A stretch of 46,541 nt of DNA from an uncultured Prevotella sp. (GTDB lineage Bacteria; Bacteroidota; Bacteroidia; Bacteroidales; Bacteroidaceae). The stretch spans positions 1-46,541 of the forward strand of contig CAJONQ010000050.1 of assembly GCA_905235835.1 (NCBI GenBank), read 5' to 3'. The notes under the pieces are model-generated. The model saw only the letters and a program-made list of their open reading frames with translations. It was not told where the DNA came from and searched no databases. Position numbers and translations under genes: made by a program. Below, in pieces: positions 23,197 through 34,435 of this stretch; position 1 is the stretch's first letter; the number at the start of each line of letters is the position of its first letter.

Positions 23197-25380
23197 ATGG
23201 CAAATATGAAAGTGAATCTGGCAGAAGCCCTGAAGAAATACTTCGGCTTCGACAAGTTCAAAGGGGATCAGGAAGCCATCGTACAGAATGTGCTCGATGG
23301 GAAAGATACCTTTGTGCTGATGCCCACAGGTGGTGGCAAGTCGCTCTGCTATCAGTTGCCCTCGCTACTGATGGACGGAACGGCAATTGTCATCTCTCCA
23401 CTGATTGCTCTGATGAAAAACCAAGTGGATGTCATCAGTGCAATGAGTGAAGAGGGTACGGCACATTATCTGAACTCCTCTTTGAACAAGGCGGCAATAG
23501 ACCAAGTGAAGACGGATGTCAAGGAAGGACGTACCAAACTGCTCTATGTGGCTCCTGAGTCGTTGACAAAGGAGGATAACGTGGAGTTTCTGAAACAGGC
23601 AAAGATATCATTTTATGCTATTGATGAGGCTCACTGTATCTCAGAATGGGGACATGACTTCCGACCAGAGTATCGCCGTATCCGTCCGATTATCAACGAG
23701 ATAGGTAATGCCCCAATTATTGCTTTGACAGCAACGGCAACAGACAAGGTGCGTACGGATATCAAGAAGAACCTGGGTATCGTGGATGCGACAGAGTTCA
23801 AGAGTTCCTTCAATCGTCCTAACCTGTATTATGAGGTACGTCCGAAGACCAAGGATGTCGACAAGGATATCATCAAGTTTATCAAGCAGCATCCGGGAAA
23901 GAGCGGCATCATCTATTGTCTCTCTCGTAAGAAGGTGGAGGAGCTGGCTGAGATCCTTCGTGCCAACGATATCAAGGCGCAGGCATATCATGCAGGACTG
24001 GACTCCGCACTTCGCTCCCAGACTCAGGATGACTTCCTGATGGAGAAGATAGATGTCATCGTCGCTACCATCGCCTTTGGTATGGGTATCGACAAACCCG
24101 ACGTGCGTTTTGTCATCCATTATGATATCCCCAAGTCGCTGGAAGGCTACTATCAGGAGACGGGTCGTGCCGGTCGTGACGGTGGTGAGGGTATGTGTAT
24201 CACCTTCTATGCCAATAAAGACTTGCAGAAACTCGATAAGTTTATGGAGGGTAAACCTGTCGCTGAACAGGATATCGGCAGGCAGTTGTTGCAAGAGACA
24301 GCAGCCTATGCCGAGACATCCGTTTGCCGTCGTAAGATGCTGCTTCATTATTTTGGAGAGGTCTATGAGCAGGAGAACTGTCATAACTGCGACAACTGTC
24401 TGCATCCGAAGACCAAGATAGAGGCTAAAGACCAGTTGGTCATCGTGCTGAATACAGTCATTGCCCTCAAAGAGAATTTCCGTTCCGACTATGTGATAGA
24501 CTTTATCATGGGTCGTGAGACAGAGGACATCCTAGCCCATAACCATCAGGAGCATGACCTCTTCGGAGCTGGAGAGGATGAGGACGAGAAACTATGGAAC
24601 CCGGTAATCCGTCAGGCTCTGATAGCCGGCTATCTGAAAAAGGACGTGGAGAACTATGGTCTGTTGAAGATTACCTCGGCAGGTAAGAAATTCCTGAAGA
24701 AACCAGAGTCCTTCATGATAGTGGAAGACAAGGAGTTTGCCGATGATTATGAGGGGACACCAGAACAAGAGGGAGGAACTAGTGCTTTGGATCCGACCCT
24801 GAACTCGATGCTGAAAGACTTACGTAAGAAGGTGTCAAAGAAGATGGGGCGTCCTCCTTATGTCATCTTCCAAGATGTCTCGCTGGAACAGATGGCGACA
24901 GACTATCCTGTGACCTTGGAGGAGTTGAAGAATATCCAAGGTGTGGGAGAGGGAAAGGTGAAACAGCCTTATGCTCAAGAGTTCGTTGACCTGATCAAAT
25001 GCTATTGTGAGGAGAATGATATCACCCGTCAGGCTGACTTACGTGTGCGTACTGTCGCCAAGAAGTCGATGCTGAAAGTGAAGATTATCCAGGGTATCGA
25101 CCGTCAGGTGGCTCTCGATGATATCGCCAATGCTCAGGGTTTGGAGTTCGAGGAACTGCTCGATGAGGTGGAGGCTATCGTATATAGCGGAACCAAGCTG
25201 AACATCGACTATTTCCTGGATGAGGTGATGGACGAGGATCATATCGATGAGATCTATGATTACTTTTCTGAAAGTGATACAGACTCCTTGGAGGCTGCCA
25301 TTGACGAACTGGGTGACGAGTGCTCAGAGGACGAGATTCGTCTGGTACGTATTAAGTTCATCTCAGAAATGGCGAACTGA
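23197..25380 (+). CDS. recQ: ATP-dependent DNA helicase RecQ
   Basis: 727 aa. 3'-5' superfamily 2 helicase for recombination and fork repair. Walker A MPTGGGKS, DEAH box IDEAHCISEWGHDFRPEYR, motif VI QETGRAGRDG, zinc-binding Cys cluster (CHNCDNC) and winged helix, then an HRDC domain (about 520-600). A further ~120 acidic residues at the C-terminus are typical of Bacteroidetes RecQ. Starts 12 bases after clpX, so may be co-transcribed. ATG 23206 is an alternative start. Confidence 0.96.
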   Translation: MANMKVNLAEALKKYFGFDKFKGDQEAIVQNVLDGKDTFVLMPTGGGKSLCYQLPSLLMDGTAIVISPLIALMKNQVDVISAMSEEGTAHYLNSSLNKAAIDQVKTDVKEGRTKLLYVAPESLTKEDNVEFLKQAKISFYAIDEAHCISEWGHDFRPEYRRIRPIINEIGNAPIIALTATATDKVRTDIKKNLGIVDATEFKSSFNRPNLYYEVRPKTKDVDKDIIKFIKQHPGKSGIIYCLSRKKVEELAEILRANDIKAQAYHAGLDSALRSQTQDDFLMEKIDVIVATIAFGMGIDKPDVRFVIHYDIPKSLEGYYQETGRAGRDGGEGMCITFYANKDLQKLDKFMEGKPVAEQDIGRQLLQETAAYAETSVCRRKMLLHYFGEVYEQENCHNCDNCLHPKTKIEAKDQLVIVLNTVIALKENFRSDYVIDFIMGRETEDILAHNHQEHDLFGAGEDEDEKLWNPVIRQALIAGYLKKDVENYGLLKITSAGKKFLKKPESFMIVEDKEFADDYEGTPEQEGGTSALDPTLNSMLKDLRKKVSKKMGRPPYVIFQDVSLEQMATDYPVTLEELKNIQGVGEGKVKQPYAQEFVDLIKCYCEENDITRQADLRVRTVAKKSMLKVKIIQGIDRQVALDDIANAQGLEFEELLDEVEAIVYSGTKLNIDYFLDEVMDEDHIDEIYDYFSESDTDSLEAAIDELGDECSEDEIRLVRIKFISEMAN

Positions 25381-25419
25381 CGCTCCACGTTAAATCGTAT
25401 TAATAATGTGGCGAAACGC

Positions 25420-25449
25420 TTGCCATGTCGGAAAAAATGAGTAATTTTG
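25420..25449 (+). promoter_or_regulatory. Promoter of guaB
   Basis: TTG (25420-25422), 19-base spacer, TAATTTTG (25442-25449). An AAAGGAG Shine-Dalgarno follows at about 25467-25473. No purine-riboswitch-like structure is seen in the short leader. Confidence 0.7.
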
Positions 25450-25459
25450 CACGCAATAA

Positions 25460-26959
<1,500 letters not shown>

Positions 26960-26960
26960 G

Positions 26961-28028
26961 ATGAAGTCCCAACTGTTGTTCGTCTTCATGATGCTTGTAC
27001 CAATGATGGTCCAAGCGGCTGATGATTCGATATTGTTTACGGTGGGTGATATGCCTGTGACACGATCGGAGTTCGAACAGTCGTATTTGAAGAATACTAC
27101 CCTCAGTCGTGTGAGTCATCAGACTATAGCCGACTATCTGGAATTGTATATTGATTATAAGCTGAAAGTTAAGGCGGCGTTAGATGCTCATATTGATGCT
27201 ACTGCTTCATTCAAGGCGGAATACGCGCGTTGTCTGAATGGTCTGCCAGAACAGACAATCCCTGTTTCGGATGCCGCTTCTGTTGTCCCACAAGGCTCTG
27301 ACAAATGGAGAGTCCGAAAGATGGGATATGGTGAGGTGATTTGTCCTGCTCAGATTATGATACGTCTTCCTCAAAAGGCAAGTCTGGAAGAACAGCGACT
27401 GGCACAAAAACGGATAGAGTCGATTTATCAGGACTTGCAGAATGGGGCGGATTTCGGACAGATGGCTCGTCAATACTCCCAAGACAAAAATTCATCTGTT
27501 GCTGATGGCGTGATGGGCTGGTATGGACGTGGGCAAATGCTTAAAGAAATAGAGGATGTTGCCTTCGGACTGAGAAAAGGAGAGATGAGCCGTCCCTTTC
27601 TTTCTACGATAGGTTACCATATCTTATTGATGAAAGATCGTAAGCCTCTTGCTGAATTAGGAGAAACATCTTCCTATGACGTGGTGAAACGACCGACTCA
27701 TGATGATGCGCCCATTGGAGATGTCGAAATGCCGACGCAAGGTATGCAAAAGGAGTATTATGAAGGTATTCTCCTGTATGAGCAGAGTAAGCAGTCGGTT
27801 GGGCGACATGCCGCAGAGGATGAGGAGGCTCTGAGATACTATTTCAAGAAGAATAAAAAGAAATACAAACGCAAAGGCTTCAAACCTAAAGACTATACGG
27901 AAGTACGGGAACTGGTGGTGGCTGATTTGCAGGAAGAGATGAATAAACGCTGGGTGGCTGATTTGAGAAAGAAGTATCCAGTAAGCGTAAATAAAAAGGT
28001 ATTAAAGACAGTAAACAATCATCGTTGA
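26961..28028 (+). CDS. Periplasmic parvulin-type peptidyl-prolyl isomerase
   Basis: 355 aa. Signal peptide (MKSQLLFVFMMLVPMMVQA) and a SurA-N-like helical region with DYLELYIDYKLKVKAAL. One parvulin domain (about 125-235) has PAQIMIRLP, ADFGQMARQYSQD, GVMGWYGRGQM and STIGYHILLM. The likely role is assisting folding of outer-membrane or secreted proteins. A basic C-terminal region (KKNKKKYKRKGFK) follows. The open frame runs back to 26892 inside guaB, but the signal peptide fixes ATG 26961. Only two bases separate it from the next parvulin gene. Confidence 0.9.
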   Translation: MKSQLLFVFMMLVPMMVQAADDSILFTVGDMPVTRSEFEQSYLKNTTLSRVSHQTIADYLELYIDYKLKVKAALDAHIDATASFKAEYARCLNGLPEQTIPVSDAASVVPQGSDKWRVRKMGYGEVICPAQIMIRLPQKASLEEQRLAQKRIESIYQDLQNGADFGQMARQYSQDKNSSVADGVMGWYGRGQMLKEIEDVAFGLRKGEMSRPFLSTIGYHILLMKDRKPLAELGETSSYDVVKRPTHDDAPIGDVEMPTQGMQKEYYEGILLYEQSKQSVGRHAAEDEEALRYYFKKNKKKYKRKGFKPKDYTEVRELVVADLQEEMNKRWVADLRKKYPVSVNKKVLKTVNNHR

Positions 28029-28030
28029 TC

Positions 28031-29401
28031 ATGAAGATGCGAGGTATTATTGCAATAGTAGCTTTGTTGACCGTCTTGCCAATACAGGCAAGGATGGCTG
28101 ATGATAGCACGAGAGTTCAGAGTGTGGTGGACGAGGTAATCTGGGTAGTAGGTGATGAGGCTATCCTGAAGTCGGATGTGGAGGCAATGCGTATCCAAGG
28201 TCAGCAAGAGGGGATGCGTTGGAAAGGTGATCCAGATTGTGCTATCCCTGAGCAGATTGCTGTGCAGAAACTCTATCTCCATCAGGCAGCCATTGATAGT
28301 ATTGAGGTAACGGAGGCTGAGATAACTCAAGGCATAGAGCAGCAGATTGAGTATATGGTCTCAGTAATTGGCTCTCGAGAAAAGCTGGAAGAGTATCACA
28401 AAAAGAGCATGAGTCAGATTCGTAATGAGCTTCGTGAGTCATTCCGTGATCGTCAGCTGATTCAGGGAATGCAACGTCAATTGGTGAAGGATATCACTGT
28501 TACCCCTGCTGACGTTCGCAGATATTTCGCAGACCTGCCGCAAGACAGTGTTCCTTTTGTACCCACGGAGGTCGAGGTGCAGATTATAGCCCAGACTCCA
28601 CGTGTTAGTCAGGAAGAGGTGAATAGAGTTAAAGAGGAGTTGCGTGACTATACTGATCGCGTAAATAGGGGAGAGACATCTTTCCAGACGTTGGCTCGTT
28701 TATATTCTGAAGACCCAGGTACTGCTCGCCGTGGTGGCGAGTTGGGCTATACGGGACGTGGCACTCTCGATCAAGCTTTTGCGAATGTGGCTTTCAACTT
28801 GACAGACCCGAAGAAAATTTCTAAAATCGTGGAGTCCGAATTTGGCTTCCATATCATTCAGTTGATTGATAAACGGGGGGATAAGGTGAATGTTCGTCAC
28901 ATCCTTCGTAAACCAGTTGTAAGCCAAGAGGCAATAGACCAGTCATTAGCTCGTCTGGACTCTATCCGTTCTGACATCAAAGAAGGAAAATTTACCTTTG
29001 AGGCTGGTGCTTCTTTGATTTCGGATGACACTCGTAATAATAATGGATTGATGGCTAATGCCACACAAAACGGTCGTACATCTCGCTTCCAACTGCAAGA
29101 TCTTCCTTCAGAGGTGGCTCGTGCGGTGGACACTTTGAAAGTAGGTGATATCTCAGCCCCCTTCCAGATGATTAACGATCGTGGAAAGACTGTTTGTGTC
29201 ATTGCAAAGTTGAAGAGTCGTACAGAAGGACATAAAGCAACTATTACGGAGGATTTCCAGGTAATGAAGGATGTGGTACTGGAGAAACGTCGTCAAGAGA
29301 AACTACATCAGTGGGTAGTTAATAAAATCAAGTCGACCTATGTCCGTATAAACGACCGATATAAGGACTGCGACTTTGAATATCAGGGTTGGATTAAATG
29401 A
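28031..29401 (+). CDS. SurA-like periplasmic chaperone/PPIase
   Basis: 456 aa. Signal peptide (MKMRGIIAIVALLTVLPIQA), SurA N-domain (VVDEVIWVVGDEAILKSDVE, a strong SurA signature) and two parvulin domains. The first parvulin domain is about 170-270 (QTLARLYSEDPGTARRGGELG). The second, weaker one is about 285-385 (NVRHILRKP). SurA homologues escort beta-barrel proteins through the periplasm to the Bam complex. The frame could begin at TTG 28025, but ATG 28031 starts the signal peptide. The stop overlaps the OstA-like gene (ATGA). Confidence 0.92.
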   Translation: MKMRGIIAIVALLTVLPIQARMADDSTRVQSVVDEVIWVVGDEAILKSDVEAMRIQGQQEGMRWKGDPDCAIPEQIAVQKLYLHQAAIDSIEVTEAEITQGIEQQIEYMVSVIGSREKLEEYHKKSMSQIRNELRESFRDRQLIQGMQRQLVKDITVTPADVRRYFADLPQDSVPFVPTEVEVQIIAQTPRVSQEEVNRVKEELRDYTDRVNRGETSFQTLARLYSEDPGTARRGGELGYTGRGTLDQAFANVAFNLTDPKKISKIVESEFGFHIIQLIDKRGDKVNVRHILRKPVVSQEAIDQSLARLDSIRSDIKEGKFTFEAGASLISDDTRNNNGLMANATQNGRTSRFQLQDLPSEVARAVDTLKVGDISAPFQMINDRGKTVCVIAKLKSRTEGHKATITEDFQVMKDVVLEKRRQEKLHQWVVNKIKSTYVRINDRYKDCDFEYQGWIK

Positions 29402-31038
29402 GACTCCGTACAGTAGCTTTCCTGCTGCTGTGCCTGTTCGGACTGAGTCTCGTCTGGGCGATGCAGCCTACCCGCAAGCGTAATACTCCCCGCAAGCGGC
29501 AAGAGGACAAACGTGTCTATCTGGCCGACCAGTTGCGTTACGACCAGTATCGGAATGGAGACGCTCAGATCTTGGTGGGTAATGTTCACTTTCGCCACAT
29601 GGGTGCTAACCTCTATTGCGATAGTGCTAATTTCTTCCAGCAGACTAATTCCTTTGAGGCTTTTGGTCATGTCAAGATGTTACAGGGTGATACGCTAAAA
29701 CTCTTTAGTGACTATGCTTATTATGACGGGAATGCGCAAATAGCTCAGGCTCGTTATAATGTTGTTCTTAAACATAGACAGTCTACTCTTTATACGGATA
29801 GTCTTGACTATGACCGTTTGTATAATTTCGGAAATTTCTTTGAAGGTGGTAAACTGGTGGATAATAATTCTACACTGACCAGTGACTGGGGAGAATATCA
29901 TACGGACACCAAAATGGCGATGTTCTATTATGATGTACGTCTCCGTGACAAGAATTTCTATCTTACTACTGATTCTTTGTATTATGATACACAGACCTCT
30001 CGCGCTCATATCGTAGGTCCATCGAACATCACGTCGGGTACAAGTCACATTTATAGTGAGGATGGCTATTATAATACAAAAACAGAGACATCAGAACTCT
30101 TTGGACGTTCTGTAATGAAAGACCAAGGTCGGACTATTGTGGGTGATAGTGTCTACCATGATGCCAAGAAAGGTACCAGTTATGCTTATTGGAATGTCAT
30201 CTATACAGACTCGACAAATAAAAACCGTTTGACAGGTGACTATTGTGAGTACAATGACTCAACGGGGTATGCGATGGCTACCAATCGTGCAGTGGCAATG
30301 GATTATTCTCAAAAGGATACACTATATATGCATGCTGATACTTTTAAATTGTTTACTTACAATATCAACACGGATTCAGTCTATCGTAAGATACATGCAT
30401 ATAACAAAGTACGCGCGTACCGAATAGATGTTCAGGCTGTTTGCGATTCTTTGGTATATAATTCGAAAGATTCTTGTATGACGATGTATCGAGACCCAAT
30501 TGTCTGGAATAATAGACAACAGTTATTTGGTGAGGAGATACGTGTCTATATGAAAGACTCTACTATTAATAGGGCACATGTGATAGGACAGGCTTTCTCA
30601 ACAGAGCAGATGCCAGATACAGTTCATTTTAATCAAGTTTCCTCTAAAGAGATGCTTGCCTATTTTGAGAAAGGTGAGATTTATGAAACGGATGCCGTAG
30701 GTAATGTGTTGATAGTCTATTATCCTGTAGACGAGTCTGACAGTACACTTATTGGACTGAACTATACCGAGACGCCTTTGTTGAAAATGTTCCTGGAAAA
30801 TAGGAAGATGAAAAAAATATGGATGGAAAAACCTGTGGGGACTCTTTACCCTATGACACAGATTCCACCGTCCAAATATTTCCTTCCCCAGTATGCTTGG
30901 TTTGATTATATTCGCCCTCTTGATAAGGATGATATCTTTAATTGGCGTCCAAAGAATGCTGGACAAGAACTGAAAGAAATCAAACGTAGGGAAGCTCCAA
31001 AGCAAAAATTGAATAGAAAGGAGACGATGGATGAGTGA
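29398..31038 (+). CDS. OstA-like (LptA/LptD N-domain) envelope protein
   Basis: 546 aa. N-terminal signal segment (about 1-21) then repeated OstA beta-jellyroll units. Repeats such as [31 protein letters not shown] and [12 protein letters not shown] occur roughly every 35-45 residues through residue 400. The repeats resemble LptA and the N-domain of LptD, so a role in lipopolysaccharide transit is likely. The long, LptD-barrel-free form is common in Bacteroidetes. Translationally coupled to the SurA-like gene and overlaps mutL by eight bases. Confidence 0.87.
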   Translation: MRLRTVAFLLLCLFGLSLVWAMQPTRKRNTPRKRQEDKRVYLADQLRYDQYRNGDAQILVGNVHFRHMGANLYCDSANFFQQTNSFEAFGHVKMLQGDTLKLFSDYAYYDGNAQIAQARYNVVLKHRQSTLYTDSLDYDRLYNFGNFFEGGKLVDNNSTLTSDWGEYHTDTKMAMFYYDVRLRDKNFYLTTDSLYYDTQTSRAHIVGPSNITSGTSHIYSEDGYYNTKTETSELFGRSVMKDQGRTIVGDSVYHDAKKGTSYAYWNVIYTDSTNKNRLTGDYCEYNDSTGYAMATNRAVAMDYSQKDTLYMHADTFKLFTYNINTDSVYRKIHAYNKVRAYRIDVQAVCDSLVYNSKDSCMTMYRDPIVWNNRQQLFGEEIRVYMKDSTINRAHVIGQAFSTEQMPDTVHFNQVSSKEMLAYFEKGEIYETDAVGNVLIVYYPVDESDSTLIGLNYTETPLLKMFLENRKMKKIWMEKPVGTLYPMTQIPPSKYFLPQYAWFDYIRPLDKDDIFNWRPKNAGQELKEIKRREAPKQKLNRKETMDE

Positions 31039-32821
31039 CGTAATACAGTTGTTGCCAGATTCTGTTGCCAATCAGATTGCTGCAGGTGAAGTGATACAAC
31101 GCCCAGCCTCTGTTGTTAAAGAGTTAGTAGAGAATGCTGTGGATGCTGGTGCGCAAACAATCCGGGTCCTCGTGGTGGATGCTGGACGTACTTCCATTCA
31201 AGTGATTGATGATGGAAAAGGAATGTCGGATACTGATGCACGTTTAGCCTTTGAGCGTCATGCTACCTCCAAGATAAGAAAAGCAGACGATTTGTTCGCT
31301 TTGACTACGATGGGCTTTCGCGGTGAGGCTTTACCATCTGTCGTTGCTGTTTCTCAAGTGGAATTGCGTACAAGGCTGGAAGGAAATGAACTTGGTACTT
31401 GTTTACGTATTTCTGGTTCGAAAGTAGAGTCACAAGAACCTGTCAGTTGCCCTGTCGGTAGTAATTTCAAAGTAGAGAATCTCTTTTTTAATGTACCAGC
31501 CCGTCGCAAGTTCCTCAAGTCTAATGCGACAGAGCTGAATAATATTCTTACAGCTTTTGAGCGTATCGTACTCGTGTATCCAGAGATTCATTTCTCTTTA
31601 TATAGTAATGGACAGGAGTTACTGAACTTAAAAGGTGAAACCCTTCGCCAACGTATAGTCGACGTATTTGGTAAACGCTTCAATCAAGATTTGTTGGAAG
31701 TGAAAGTGGATACGGCAGTATGTAAAATTACAGGTTTTGTAGGTAAACCTGAGTCTGCCAAGAAGAAAGGAGCGCATGACTACTTCTTTGTTAATGGGCG
31801 TTTCATGAAACATGCCTATTTCCATAAAGCTGTGATGCAGGCATTTGATCGTTTAGTTCCAGTCGGTATGCAGGTGCCTTATTTTATATATTTTGAAGTT
31901 GCTCCTAGTGATATCGATGTGAATATCCATCCAACAAAAACTGAGATTAAATTTGAAAATGAGCAAACAATCTGGCAGATTCTGATAGCTGCCGTCAGAG
32001 ATGCTATAGGCAGGTTTTGTGAAATACCCCAGATTGATTTCGACATGGAAGGACAACCAGATATTCCAACTTTCAATCCTGTTGCCCAGAAAGTAGATAT
32101 CCCTCAGCCTTCTTACAATCCTTCTTATAATCCGTTTAAGCAGCATCAGCCTGTAGAACGCTCAAAAAAGGTGATTGATGGTTGGGAAAAGCTTTATGAG
32201 CAATTGCCGGAGCAAACACAACAACCCATGGAAATGGAAGTGTTTGAGGTGGAGGAAAAGTCTCCTGTACATTATCAATATAAAGGGCGGTACATAATGA
32301 CAGCGGTAAAGTCTGGTTTAATGATTATTGATCAGTACCGTGCTGATGTACGTATACGCTATGAGCGATATTTAACTCATCTGGAGTCTCAAACTGTTAA
32401 TAGTCAACGAATGCTGTTTCCTGAAGTCGTACAGTTCTCTGCATCTGATGCAGTTGTTTTGGAGAAAATACTGCCAGAATTACAAGCGATGGGGTTTGAG
32501 TTGACTGATCTTGGGAAGTATAGTTATGGGATTCAAGCTATTCCTGCAGGTCTTGATGGGCTGAATTTTGTCCAACTGGTTCAAGAGATGGTGAGTGATA
32601 CCATAGAAAAAGGGTTAGGAAGTTTGCACGACATTCATTCGTCACTCGCTTTAAGCCTTGCTCGTCATGCCGCGATTCCACAAGGACAGATTCTAAGCAA
32701 TGAGGAAATGGAAAATATTGTAAATGAGCTGTTCACTTGCTCTAACGTAAATTATACTCCAGACGGCAAAGCCATCCTTTGTATCTTACCTCAGCGAGAA
32801 ATAGAACAATTATTAAGATGA
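31031..32821 (+). CDS. mutL: DNA mismatch repair protein MutL
   Basis: 596 aa. N-terminal GHKL ATPase with [21 protein letters not shown] and ATSKI; the linker is rich in Pro/Gln (about 335-405); C-terminal dimerisation domain from about 410. The endonuclease motif DQHAxxExxxxE of nicking MutL proteins appears as [12 protein letters not shown], and the late CPHGRP-type metal motif reads TPDGKA. Nicking activity is therefore doubtful, although no mutH is in the window. It overlaps the OstA-like gene by eight bases. Last gene of the guaB-to-mutL run; no clear terminator follows. Confidence 0.95.
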   Translation: MSDVIQLLPDSVANQIAAGEVIQRPASVVKELVENAVDAGAQTIRVLVVDAGRTSIQVIDDGKGMSDTDARLAFERHATSKIRKADDLFALTTMGFRGEALPSVVAVSQVELRTRLEGNELGTCLRISGSKVESQEPVSCPVGSNFKVENLFFNVPARRKFLKSNATELNNILTAFERIVLVYPEIHFSLYSNGQELLNLKGETLRQRIVDVFGKRFNQDLLEVKVDTAVCKITGFVGKPESAKKKGAHDYFFVNGRFMKHAYFHKAVMQAFDRLVPVGMQVPYFIYFEVAPSDIDVNIHPTKTEIKFENEQTIWQILIAAVRDAIGRFCEIPQIDFDMEGQPDIPTFNPVAQKVDIPQPSYNPSYNPFKQHQPVERSKKVIDGWEKLYEQLPEQTQQPMEMEVFEVEEKSPVHYQYKGRYIMTAVKSGLMIIDQYRADVRIRYERYLTHLESQTVNSQRMLFPEVVQFSASDAVVLEKILPELQAMGFELTDLGKYSYGIQAIPAGLDGLNFVQLVQEMVSDTIEKGLGSLHDIHSSLALSLARHAAIPQGQILSNEEMENIVNELFTCSNVNYTPDGKAILCILPQREIEQLLR

Positions 32822-32909
32822 TTTTAACTTTATTTGGAGCACTCTGGAGCGTTAAAACCGATAGAAATCAACTTTTTTCGTAAAAAAGTGCAATTTTTTC
32901 CCAAAAAAG

Positions 32910-32940
32910 TTTGTAGATTTGAAAATTATGTTTACTTTTG
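32910..32940 (+). promoter_or_regulatory. Promoter of the OmpA-family gene
   Basis: TTTG (32910-32913), 19-base spacer, TACTTTTG (32933-32940). AT-rich leader of about 45 bases, as expected for an abundant outer-membrane protein. Confidence 0.8.
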
Positions 32941-32988
32941 CACAATAATTGATAAAAGTGTATATTATTTTTAAATATTAGTATAGGT

Positions 32989-34179
32989 ATGAAAAAGTTA
33001 TTAATGGTACTGGCTTTTGCCGGTGTTTCTGTTGCCTCAATGGCACAGGATGCTGTACCTACAGAGAAGTACAGCGTTGCAACTAATTCTTTCTGGAGCA
33101 ACTGGTTTGTTCAGGCTAATGTTGTTGGAACAGCATTCTGGGGAAATCAGGAGGTTCAGAACAATTTCTCTAAGAGCCCTCTGAAAGGTTTTCGTAATAA
33201 TCTTGGTTTCTCTGTAGCCATCGGTAAATGGTTTACTCCTGGTCTTGGACTTCGTACAAAGTTCAATGGTATCTGGGGACGCACCGTTATCTCTGAGAAC
33301 AAGAGTGATAACGCTTCTAAGTATTGGAACTTGAATGAGCAGGTTCTGTTTAACCTTAGCAATATGTTGCTGGGTTACAATGAGAACCGCGTATGGGATC
33401 TCATTCCTTATGCAAGTGTAGGTATTGAGCGTAACATGTCCTACAACCGCTATTCTCCATCTTGGGGTATTGGTATCTTGAACGAGTTCAAACTCAGCAA
33501 GAAAGTTGCTATCAATCTGGATATCAACTATAACCTCTTCATGGCAAGGTCTGATGGTTATGAAAGCCTGCTTCCTGGTGCAAAACCATATAAGCCTCGT
33601 AGTTTCAAGGGACTTGTGGCTAACCACGACCGTACTCTGAACGTTGAGGTTGGTTTGACTTATAACTTAGGTAAGGCTACTTGGAGCAAGACTCCAGACG
33701 TAGAGGCTATCAAGGCTCTCTCTCAGGGTCAGATCGACGCTCTGAACGCTCAGCTTGCTGATGCTAATGCAGAGAATGCTCGTCTCCGCAACCAGATTGC
33801 TAACCACAAGTGTCCAACTACTACCAATGCTGTTGATACTAAGACTACAGTTAAGGAGATTGTTTCTGCTCCAGTATCTGTATTCTTCAATATCGGTAAG
33901 GCAAAGGTTGCTTCAAAGAAGGATCTCCAGAATGTACAGGCTGTTGCTGACGCTGCAAAGGCTAACAACGCTAAGATTGTCGTAACTGGTTATGCTGATA
34001 GCAAGACTGGTAATGCAAAATACAATCAGACTCTGTCTGAGAAACGTGCAAATGCTGTTGCTGACGCTCTTGTTAACATGGGTGTTGATCGCTCTAACAT
34101 CGAGATTAATGCAGCTGGTGGTGTTGATACACTCTCTCCAATCAGCTTCAACCGTCGTGCAACTGTTGAGTTGAAATAA
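32989..34179 (+). CDS. OmpA-family outer-membrane protein
   Basis: 396 aa. Signal peptide ending at AMA-Q (about residue 19), a beta-barrel domain (about 30-225), a short coiled-coil-like linker with Ala/Asn repeats (LNAQLADANAENARLRN), then an OmpA C-terminal peptidoglycan-binding domain (about 295-396). That domain has NIGKAKV, VTGYADSKTGN, LSEKRANAVADALV and FNRRATVEL. It anchors the outer membrane to the cell wall. Codon usage (CGT, CTC, AAG, GTT) suggests high expression. Own promoter and terminator. Confidence 0.93.
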   Translation: MKKLLMVLAFAGVSVASMAQDAVPTEKYSVATNSFWSNWFVQANVVGTAFWGNQEVQNNFSKSPLKGFRNNLGFSVAIGKWFTPGLGLRTKFNGIWGRTVISENKSDNASKYWNLNEQVLFNLSNMLLGYNENRVWDLIPYASVGIERNMSYNRYSPSWGIGILNEFKLSKKVAINLDINYNLFMARSDGYESLLPGAKPYKPRSFKGLVANHDRTLNVEVGLTYNLGKATWSKTPDVEAIKALSQGQIDALNAQLADANAENARLRNQIANHKCPTTTNAVDTKTTVKEIVSAPVSVFFNIGKAKVASKKDLQNVQAVADAAKANNAKIVVTGYADSKTGNAKYNQTLSEKRANAVADALVNMGVDRSNIEINAAGGVDTLSPISFNRRATVELK

Positions 34180-34201
34180 TCAAGTTTAACGATAAAAGTA
34201 G

Positions 34202-34231
34202 TCCCGAGCGAGTTTTTCGCTCGGGATTTTT
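34202..34231 (+). terminator. Terminator of the OmpA-family gene
   Basis: TCCCGAGCGA / TCGCTCGGGA, 10-bp stem with a short T-rich loop, followed by TTTTT. The tRNA gene begins four bases later. Confidence 0.92.
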
Positions 34232-34234
34232 AAA

Positions 34235-34309
34235 GGGCGCTTAGCTCAGCTGGTTTAGAGCATCTGCCTTACAAGCAGAGGGTCGGGGGTTCGAATCCCT
34301 CAGCGCCCA
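34235..34309 (+). tRNA. tRNA-Val (anticodon TAC), copy 1
   Basis: 75-base cloverleaf. Acceptor stem GGGCGCT / AGCGCCC, D-loop AGCTCAGCTGGTTTAGAGC, anticodon loop CTTACAA with anticodon TAC (valine, GTA codons), T-arm GGGGGTTCGAATCCC. CCA is not encoded. It lies 4 bases after the ompA terminator with no separate promoter, so may rely on leakage from ompA. Identical to the copy at 36260. Confidence 0.97.
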
Positions 34310-34317
34310 CAAAAGAT

Positions 34318-34350
34318 GACCGTAAGACAAAATGTTTTACGGTCTTTTCT
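34318..34350 (+). terminator. Terminator after tRNA-Val copy 1
   Basis: GACCGTAA / TTACGGTC stem, 8 bp plus extra pairing towards the loop, followed by TTTTCTTT. Confidence 0.8.
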
Positions 34351-34381
34351 TTGGTATTTTCATAAATATTATTTACCTTTG
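34350..34381 (+). promoter_or_regulatory. Promoter of the phenylacetate-CoA ligase gene
   Basis: TTTG (34350-34353), 20-base spacer, TACCTTTG (34374-34381). Leader of about 50 bases, A-rich. Confidence 0.8.
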
Positions 34382-34435
34382 CAACACACAAAACTATAAA
34401 GAACTTAGAACAATAACAAGAAAAAGAAAAGAACA

